Positions 12,255 to 17,777 of a stretch of DNA of 17,777 bases are shown piece after piece. The notes below the pieces were generated by a model, which worked only from the letters and a program-made list of their open reading frames with translations, was not told where the DNA came from and made no database searches. Source of the DNA: T1Sed10-7 sp041686695 (GTDB taxonomy: Bacteria; Actinomycetota; Nitriliruptoria; Nitriliruptorales; Nitriliruptoraceae); the NCBI GenBank assembly GCA_041686695.1, contig JAWLDJ010000040.1, positions 1 to 17,777 on the forward strand, given 5' to 3'. Position numbers and translations under genes: made by a program. The first letter of the stretch is position 1, and every line of letters begins with the position of its first letter.

Positions 12255-14393
12255 ATGCAGCAGGAGCAGAGCTCGATCGCCGCGCAACTGGGGGGAGCGC
12301 TCGTCACCGCGGCCGGCGCCGACGTCGGTGCCAGCCGTGAGCGGGTCCGACGGGTCCGGCTGCGCAACCTGGCGATCGTGCTCGGGATCCCCACCATCTT
12401 CCTGTGGTACCGCATCCTGGATGGTCGCCCCATCAACCTGGTCCAGGCGCCGCCGATGCCCGAGGACCCGGTGCTGTGGATCATCCCAGCGGTGTTCGTC
12501 CTCGCGATCGTGATCCTCGTTGCCATGCCGCTGATGAGCGGCCGGTCACCACATCTGCTGTACCGCCCGGAGCAGATCGACGTCACCCTCGACGACGTCA
12601 AGGGACTCGACGGGGTGGTGGCCGAGGTCGTGCGCACCCTCAACACCTTCCTCGGCTACGCCCGGTTCCGGGAGCAGCTCGGTGGCACCCCGCGCCGTGG
12701 GCTGCTGTTCGAGGGGCCACCCGGTACCGGCAAGACCCACCTGGCCAAGGCGCTGGCCCGGGAGGCGGGCGTGCCCTTCCTGTTCGTGTCCGCGACGAGC
12801 TTCCAGTCGATGTGGTACGGCGCCACGGCCCGCAAGATCCGCGCCTACTTCCGGGCGTTGCGCAAGGCGGCACGCCGCGAGGGTGGCGCGATCGGCTTCA
12901 TCGAGGAGATCGACGCCATCGCCACCACCCGGGGCGGCATGGACGCGAGCCCGATGCCCGGGTTCCTCCGGGCGGCGGGCTGCAGCTACGCCGACCCCGG
13001 TGTCGGTGTGGCCGGCAGCGGCGCCCTGCACAGCCCTGCGCCGGCAGGCAGCGGTGCACAGCGACCCGCCGCCGCGGTCGGCGAGCGGGGCAGCCGCCTC
13101 GCCGGGCTGCGGATCGACCGGGCGATGAGCGAGGGGACCGGCGGGGTCGTCAACGAGCTGCTGATCCAGATGCAGTCCTTCGACCAGCCACCGCTGGGCC
13201 AGCGCCTGGGCAACGCCGTGGCGGACCGGATCAACGCCTACCTCCCCGCCCACCGCCAGATCAAGCGGCGGCCCTCCGACTACAACAACATCCTGCTGAT
13301 CGCCGCCACGAACCGGGCCGACCGGTTGGATCCAGCCCTCCTGCGCCCCGGCCGCTTCGACCGTCGCCTGAGCTTCGAACCGCCGGCCAAGGCCTCCCGC
13401 CGCGAGCTGATCGACCACTTCCTGGGCCGCAAGCGCCACGCGCCCGAGCTCGACGACGACGAGCTGCGCGACGCCATCGCCGGCCAGACGCTCGGCTACA
13501 CCCCGGTCATGATCGAGCACCTGCTCGACGAGGCCCTGCTGAACGGGCTCCGGCAGGGACGCGACCACCTCGACTTCTCCGACATCCAGGCGGCGCGGCT
13601 CACCGAGGAGATCGGGCTGAAGAACCCGGTCGTCTACACCCGGCGCGACCGCCAGGTGGTCGCCACCCACGAGGCCGGGCACGCGACGGTGGCCTTCCTC
13701 ACCGAGCAACGCACCCTCGAGGTGCTGTCGATCGTCAAGCGCTCGGGCTCGCTCGGCCTCCTGGCGCACGGGGACCTCGACGAGGTCTACCAACGCTCGC
13801 GCAGCGAACTGCACGCCCTGATCGACATCGCGATGGGCGGCATGGTCGCCGAGGAGCTGTGGTTCGGAGAGTCGGGCACGGGGCCCTCCGGCGACCTGCT
13901 GGCGGCCACCCGGATCGCCGCCGAGATCGTCGGTGCTGCCGGGATGGCCGGCAGCCTCGTGTCGCTGGCGGCGGTGCAGAGCGGCCCGTTCTCCGACACC
14001 AACCTGGTGGGACGGGTCCTCTCCGACGCGCAGGCCCGGCCGGAGGTCGACCGGATCCTCGCCATCTCCAAGGCCCGCGTGCGGGCGCTGCTCGGCGCCA
14101 ACGGGCACATCGTCGAGGCGCTGCGTGACGCGCTCGTGGAGCGCGATGAGCTGATCGGGGAGGAGATCCTCGAGGTGGCGCGCGCCGCCGGCCCTCCGGT
14201 CCGTGAGGGGCTGACGGTCGAGCGCCGCGGTGGCGACCGCCGCCGACGCGATCACCTGGTCGACACCGAGCTCGCCACCGCCTACGCCGAGGTGGCGACG
14301 CCGTCGCACGCGGTCGCGACGGCGGAGCCCGAGGCGCAGGCCGCCCAGGGATCGCAGGTCCCAGAGGAGCCCGGGAGGCCGTCGCCGGCCTGA
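12255..14393 (+). CDS. FtsH-like membrane-anchored AAA zinc metalloprotease, divergent paralogue
   Basis: The 712-residue protein has two N-terminal membrane segments (about 37-54 and 73-94) with a very short outer loop, unlike the large periplasmic domain of true FtsH. The AAA module follows: Walker A GPPGTGKT (154-161), pore segment MWYGAT (186-191) where FtsH has MFVGVG, Walker B GFIEEID (214-220) where FtsH has FIDEID, and the second-region-of-homology motif AATNRADRLDPALLRPGRFDR (split 350-370) with both Arg fingers. Two insertions lie in between, about 231-289 (Ala/Gly/Pro-rich) and 311-342. The protease domain has HEAGH (472-476) and the third zinc ligand Asp547 (GPSGDL). Residues 650-712 form a charged, disordered tail. 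AGGAGG five bases before the ATG sets the start. Expected role: ATP-driven membrane or damaged-protein proteolysis. Transcribed alone. Confidence 0.9.
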   Translation: MQQEQSSIAAQLGGALVTAAGADVGASRERVRRVRLRNLAIVLGIPTIFLWYRILDGRPINLVQAPPMPEDPVLWIIPAVFVLAIVILVAMPLMSGRSPHLLYRPEQIDVTLDDVKGLDGVVAEVVRTLNTFLGYARFREQLGGTPRRGLLFEGPPGTGKTHLAKALAREAGVPFLFVSATSFQSMWYGATARKIRAYFRALRKAARREGGAIGFIEEIDAIATTRGGMDASPMPGFLRAAGCSYADPGVGVAGSGALHSPAPAGSGAQRPAAAVGERGSRLAGLRIDRAMSEGTGGVVNELLIQMQSFDQPPLGQRLGNAVADRINAYLPAHRQIKRRPSDYNNILLIAATNRADRLDPALLRPGRFDRRLSFEPPAKASRRELIDHFLGRKRHAPELDDDELRDAIAGQTLGYTPVMIEHLLDEALLNGLRQGRDHLDFSDIQAARLTEEIGLKNPVVYTRRDRQVVATHEAGHATVAFLTEQRTLEVLSIVKRSGSLGLLAHGDLDEVYQRSRSELHALIDIAMGGMVAEELWFGESGTGPSGDLLAATRIAAEIVGAAGMAGSLVSLAAVQSGPFSDTNLVGRVLSDAQARPEVDRILAISKARVRALLGANGHIVEALRDALVERDELIGEEILEVARAAGPPVREGLTVERRGGDRRRRDHLVDTELATAYAEVATPSHAVATAEPEAQAAQGSQVPEEPGRPSPA

Positions 14394-14395
14394 GG

Positions 14396-15241
14396 TCAGG
14401 GTCGTGCCTCGTCGGCCTCGGTGACGAAGTCCAGCAGCCGCTCGACCGCGCCGATCAGGCTCGGCTCGAGGTCCCGCCAGCTCGAGACACGTGCCTGCAG
14501 CGCTGCCCACAGGTCCCGGTGCTCCGCGTAGCCGAGCCGCCGGGCGAGCCCGGCCTTGTACTCCTCGCCGCGGGGCACCTCGGGCCACGAGGTCAGCCCG
14601 AGGACCTGGGGGCGGATGGCGGTCCACACGTCCACGAAGGGGTGCCCGGTGACCAGGACGTCGGGGTGACGCACGGACGCGGCCAGCCGCTGCTCCTTGG
14701 ACCCGTCGACGAGGTGGTCGAGCAGGATCCCCAGTCGGCGCTGCGGGGAGGGGCCGAAGGCCTCGACCACCGCGGCCAGGTCGTCGGCGCCGTCCAGTAC
14801 CTCGACCACGATCCCCTCCGCGCGGAGGTCGTCGCCCCAGACGCGCTCGAGCAGGACCGCGTCGTGGACGCCTTCGACCAGGATCCGGCTGGCCCGCGCC
14901 ACCTTGGCCCGGGTGTCCGACGATGGGACCGATCCGCTCGCGGTCACGCCGAGGGGGTCCGGCGCGGCCGCCGGCTCCTCGGCCACGGGCACGAGTTCGA
15001 CGGCGACGTCGTCGACCAGGAACGCGCCGGGCCCGAGCGTGAAGCTGCGCCGGCGACCCCGACGGTCCTCCAGCACGACCCGTTCGGCATCACAGCTGAC
15101 GACCGCGCCGACGAAGCTGCCGCTGGCCACCTCGACGAGCAAGCCGGGGCTGGCGGCGCGACGCGGGATCGTCCGTCGGCCGCTGGCACCCGCCAGCACG
15201 CCTCGCTCGTCCCGCAGTTCGAACCCTTCGCGCGCCGCCAC
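14396..15241 (-). CDS. DUF3097-family actinobacterial protein
   Basis: The 281-residue protein matches the DUF3097 family, a conserved actinobacterial protein of unknown function. Recognised segments are PGLLVEVASGSFVGAVV (32-48), LEDRRGRRRSFTLGPGAFLV (57-76), TASGSV (100-105), RILVEGVHDAVLLERVWGDD (119-138), LGILLDHLVDGSKEQRLAA (170-188), VLVTGHPFVDVW (195-206), and DLEPSLIGAVERLLDFVT (257-274). The VEGxHD and LLDHLVxGSKE segments resemble the acidic Glu and Asp motifs of TOPRIM folds, so a nucleic-acid role is possible but unproven. The GTG at 15241 begins one base after the stop of the upstream lipoyl-transferase gene; a later GTG (15203) is possible. Its stop lies only two bases from the stop of the convergent FtsH-like gene, leaving no room for a separate terminator. 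Third gene of a pepN-led unit. Confidence 0.87.
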   Translation of the reverse strand: MAAREGFELRDERGVLAGASGRRTIPRRAASPGLLVEVASGSFVGAVVSCDAERVVLEDRRGRRRSFTLGPGAFLVDDVAVELVPVAEEPAAAPDPLGVTASGSVPSSDTRAKVARASRILVEGVHDAVLLERVWGDDLRAEGIVVEVLDGADDLAAVVEAFGPSPQRRLGILLDHLVDGSKEQRLAASVRHPDVLVTGHPFVDVWTAIRPQVLGLTSWPEVPRGEEYKAGLARRLGYAEHRDLWAALQARVSSWRDLEPSLIGAVERLLDFVTEADEARP

Positions 15242-15242
15242 G

Positions 15243-16019
15243 TCAGCTGGCCACCGGCCGGACGTCGGCCAGGTGGTCGGCCGCCGCGACCTCGGCGAGC
15301 TGGCGGGTGCGCTCGTCCAGTCGCCACTCGGTGACCTCGAAGCGTCGGGCGAACGCCTCGGCGATCGCGGCCCGGACCTCGTCGAAACCGACGTCCACCT
15401 CGTCACGCAGCGCACCGGTCGCTGCCGGGTCGAAGGGCACGTCCATGGCGGTGTACACCGGCAGGAGCGCCCGGTTGATCAGCGCGGCGTCGTCGACGAC
15501 GACGACACCGCCGGTGTGGGCGGCCCGGCGCAACAGCCGTTGACCGACACCGGCGACCTTGCGACGGCCGCCGAGGTTGACCGAGTAGGCCCCGGGGCAG
15601 TACTCACCGACCACCTCGCCGACCTGCGCGCGCGCCCCGAGGCCCGTGAACGCCTCGAGCAGACACCCCGACAGGGTCTCGAAGCGCTCCGCGATCCCCG
15701 CGGCGGGGTGGTCGCTCGGGACCGACCAGGCGAAGGCGATGGTCGACTCGGTGAACACCGCGGCCCGCCCACCCGCCAGCCGAACGACCGGGCTGAACCC
15801 CGCCCGGGTGGTGGCCGCGACGGCCTCGGCATAGCCCGGCGCCCGGGCGTCGCGCGAGGAGAACGCCACGATCCTCGACGGTCGTGACAGGCGCAAGGTC
15901 GCCGGGAGCTCGCCGCGGTCGACGCGCTCCAACAGGATGCGCGAGATCGCGGTGTCCAGGGCGGGATGTCCGACCGTGTCGTCCAGCGTGAGCTGGAGGC
16001 GCGGGCCGGCGGCGCTCAT
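15243..16019 (-). CDS. Lipoate ligase/octanoyltransferase-family protein, LipL-like
   Basis: The 258-residue protein belongs to the BPL/LplA/LipB fold, which attaches lipoyl or octanoyl groups to lysines of 2-oxo-acid dehydrogenase and glycine-cleavage subunits. RLAGGRAAVF (80-89) is the conserved R..GG acyl-binding motif, and GRRKVAGVGQR (151-161) contains the conserved lysine (Lys154). A cysteine sits in GEYCPGAYSV (138-147, Cys141), where the LipL amidotransferases that move octanoyl from GcvH have their acyl-accepting cysteine. This favours a thioester transferase over an ATP-using ligase, though the assignment is by motif only. The ATG at 16019 overlaps the pepN stop as ATGA. The functional partners (2-oxo-acid dehydrogenases, gcvH, lipA) are not in the window. 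Confidence 0.82.
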   Translation of the reverse strand: MSAAGPRLQLTLDDTVGHPALDTAISRILLERVDRGELPATLRLSRPSRIVAFSSRDARAPGYAEAVAATTRAGFSPVVRLAGGRAAVFTESTIAFAWSVPSDHPAAGIAERFETLSGCLLEAFTGLGARAQVGEVVGEYCPGAYSVNLGGRRKVAGVGQRLLRRAAHTGGVVVVDDAALINRALLPVYTAMDVPFDPAATGALRDEVDVGFDEVRAAIAEAFARRFEVTEWRLDERTRQLAEVAAADHLADVRPVAS

Positions 16020-17777
16020 ACCACGCCCTGGTCGCGGTCGGTCGCGCGCGCCCGCAGGGTCCGCACCACCGTGTCGCGCTGCTCGAGCAGCACCCGCCGC
16101 AGGGGTCGGGGGAGCTCGGCCCGGCCAGCGAGGCGTTCGTCCACGCGCTCCAGCAGCGCGTCGGAGGCGGCCCAGTGGGGGAACAGTGCCGTCGAGAACT
16201 CGATCGACCAGTCGAGGGAACGGGTGGACCAGACCGTGTCGAGGGCCGCGAAGTAGCGGTCGGTGAAGGGCGCGAGCACCTCCGACTGCTCCAGTCGCGC
16301 GAACCCGCCCCACAGTTGCCGGGACATGGTGTGCGACAGGGACTGGTCGCCGAGCAGCCGCTCCCAGGCGGCCTCCTTGGCGGCCGGATCGGGCTGCGAG
16401 GCACGGGCCGTCGCGGCGGCGCGCTCACCGATGTCGGTGGGATCGCGTTCCAGCTCGGCGCCGATGGTCTCCTCGCCCCGCGCCCCGGCCCGGGACAGAC
16501 AGGTCACCAGGTGCCAACGCAGGTCGGTGTCCACGGTCAGGCCCGGGAACCGCAGATCGCCGTCGAGCAGCCGGCCGACGTCCTCGAGCTGCTCGCGGTC
16601 ACCACGGGCGCTGACCGCCCAGTGCCGGGCCCACGCGAGCTGGTGGTCGCTGGCGGCGGTCGCGGCGTCGAGCTGGCCGCGGGCATGCGTGGCGACCTGG
16701 GGCAGGACCGTGGCTCGCGCGGCCGGGTCGAGGTAGCGCTCGACCGCCCCCGACGTGCGTTGCAGCAGCCGCTGGAGCGCCCCGATCTGCCCTTCGGTCC
16801 CGGCGTTGCCCAGCACCAGGGCCACGAACCGGCGCGCGGCGAGCTGGCCGTCGCGCACCATCTCCCAGCTCGTCCCCCACAGCAACGAACGCGTCAGGGG
16901 ATCGCTGACGGCCGCCAGACGCTCGGTGGCCGTGACCGTCGAGGTGGCGTCCAGCACCGTCTTGGCGTAGGTGAGATCGCCGTCGTTGACCACGAGCAGG
17001 GGCGCAGCGGGCACTCCGAGGAGCCCGGGAACCGGCGTGCGGCCACCGGTCACGTCCAGCTCGAACCGCTGGTCACGCACCAGCGTCCCGTCGTCGTCGC
17101 GGTAGGCGCCGACCGCGACCCGGTGCGGCCGCAGGACCGGTTCGTGCTCCGGCATGCCGGCCAGACCGGCCCAGCTCGGCTGCGGTGAGCGTTGCAGCAC
17201 GGCCACCTCGGTGTAGGTGCCGTCGTCGCCGACCGTGACCTCCAGCTCCAGCTCGTTGAGGCCGGTGGTCAGCAGCCAGGCATCGCGCCAGCTGTCCAGC
17301 TCCCGCCCCGAGGCCCGTTCGAGCGCCGCGAGGAAGTCGGTGAGGGTGGTGTTGCCCCAGGCGTGCCGGTCGAAGTAGTCGCGGCAGCCGGCCAGGAAGC
17401 GCTCCTGGCCGACCCAGGCGACGAGTTGGCGCAGGACCGAGGCCCCCTTGGCGTAGGTGATGCCGTCGAAGTTCTGGTGGACGCTCTCCACGTCCGGCAT
17501 CTGGTCGGCGACCGGGTGGGTGGAGGGCAGCTGGTCCTGGAACCGCGCCCAGGCCTTCTCCGCGTCGTGGAAGGTGACCCATGCCTCGGGCCAGCGCGTC
17601 GCCGTCGACTGGACCAGGACCGACATGAAGGTGGCGAAGGACTCGTTGAGCCACAGATCGTCCCACCAGCGCATCGTCACCAGGTCACCGAACCACATGT
17701 GCGCCATCTCGTGGATGATCGTCTCCGCCCGGCGCTCGTGCGTGGCGTCGGTGACCTTGGAGCGGAAGACGTAGGCC
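16016..17777 (-). CDS. pepN: Aminopeptidase N (M1 zinc metallopeptidase), C-terminal two-thirds
   Basis: The gene runs off the window, leaving 586 codons of its 3' part (whole enzymes are about 850 residues). The visible portion begins with AYVFRSKVTDATHERR and includes the zinc motif HEMAH (29 residues upstream codes for nothing else recognisable), followed by WFGDLVTMRWW and WLNESFATF, whose Glu is the third zinc ligand. GITYAKGASVLRQL holds the conserved transition-state Tyr. The remaining 400 residues form the helical C-terminal ERAP1-like domain. The enzyme removes N-terminal amino acids from peptides in the cytoplasm; no secretion signal can be judged because the N-terminus is missing. 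It heads a unit with the LipL-like and DUF3097 genes, joined by ATGA and a one-base gap. The catalytic GAMEN substrate motif lies outside the window. Confidence 0.95.
   Translation of the reverse strand, partial: AYVFRSKVTDATHERRAETIIHEMAHMWFGDLVTMRWWDDLWLNESFATFMSVLVQSTATRWPEAWVTFHDAEKAWARFQDQLPSTHPVADQMPDVESVHQNFDGITYAKGASVLRQLVAWVGQERFLAGCRDYFDRHAWGNTTLTDFLAALERASGRELDSWRDAWLLTTGLNELELEVTVGDDGTYTEVAVLQRSPQPSWAGLAGMPEHEPVLRPHRVAVGAYRDDDGTLVRDQRFELDVTGGRTPVPGLLGVPAAPLLVVNDGDLTYAKTVLDATSTVTATERLAAVSDPLTRSLLWGTSWEMVRDGQLAARRFVALVLGNAGTEGQIGALQRLLQRTSGAVERYLDPAARATVLPQVATHARGQLDAATAASDHQLAWARHWAVSARGDREQLEDVGRLLDGDLRFPGLTVDTDLRWHLVTCLSRAGARGEETIGAELERDPTDIGERAAATARASQPDPAAKEAAWERLLGDQSLSHTMSRQLWGGFARLEQSEVLAPFTDRYFAALDTVWSTRSLDWSIEFSTALFPHWAASDALLERVDERLAGRAELPRPLRRVLLEQRDTVVRTLRARATDRDQGVV

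Noticed and set aside
12900..13130. Frameshift artefact creating the insertion after Walker B of the FtsH-like protein
   Set aside because: The frame is continuous, third positions stay G/C-rich throughout, and the downstream AAA motifs resume in the same frame.
12546..14627. 693-codon open frame on the minus strand, antisense to the FtsH-like gene
   Set aside because: Composition shadow of a strongly supported plus-strand gene; no motif or start signal.
1..17777. CRISPR arrays, tRNA or rRNA genes, insertion sequences, prophage genes
   Set aside because: No regular direct repeats, no tRNA-like cloverleaf segments in the gaps, and no transposase, integrase or phage structural motifs were seen on either strand.

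Overview
The window is very GC-rich with a strong G/C third-position bias, typical of a high-GC actinobacterium. Two gene families recognised by sequence pattern, DUF3039 and DUF3097, are largely actinobacterial hallmarks and support this. Leaderless-type starts (a TANNNT box a few bases before ATG) also fit. Nothing here fixes the class or genus. No rRNA, tRNA, CRISPR array, insertion sequence or phage gene was seen.

Layout. (1) 1-578, minus strand: a small regulatory or toxin-antitoxin patch. It holds the start of a ribbon-helix-helix protein with an operator-like inverted repeat at its promoter, an intact HigA-type antitoxin, and a frameshifted stub of its HigB toxin. (2) 722-1606, plus: a luciferase-like (LLM) flavin/F420 oxidoreductase. 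(3) 6216 down to 1715, minus: a tightly overlapping four-gene operon coding for a ThDP-dependent enzyme, a BASS-family (SBF) transporter, an extended SDR (NAD-dependent epimerase type) and a classical SDR. All three junctions overlap (ATGA, ATGA, 8 nt), which suggests uptake plus a short conversion pathway for an unknown organic acid or lipid-like substrate. This is the best candidate for an undescribed system here. (4) 6460-7861, plus: Sua5-type threonylcarbamoyl-AMP synthase (tRNA t6A) followed by a small SET-domain protein, closed by a strong hairpin. (5) 7958-8239, plus: DUF3039. (6) 8315-12015, plus: a degenerate beta-phosphoglucomutase-like HAD domain fused to a GH65 disaccharide phosphorylase, translationally coupled (GTGA) to a YaaA-family protein. 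(7) 12255-14393, plus: a membrane-anchored FtsH-like AAA protease with a changed Walker B, a changed pore loop and two insertions. (8) 17777 down to 14396, minus: aminopeptidase N (5' end outside the window), a LipL-like lipoyl/octanoyl transferase and DUF3097, packed end to end.

The non-coding gaps are all shorter than 300 bases. Several contain a recurring promoter-like string, TAG(G/C)GTCG, upstream of three plus-strand units (6392, 7945, 8269). Functional calls rest on motifs read by eye; substrates of the ThDP operon and of the GH65 enzyme are not determined by the sequence.
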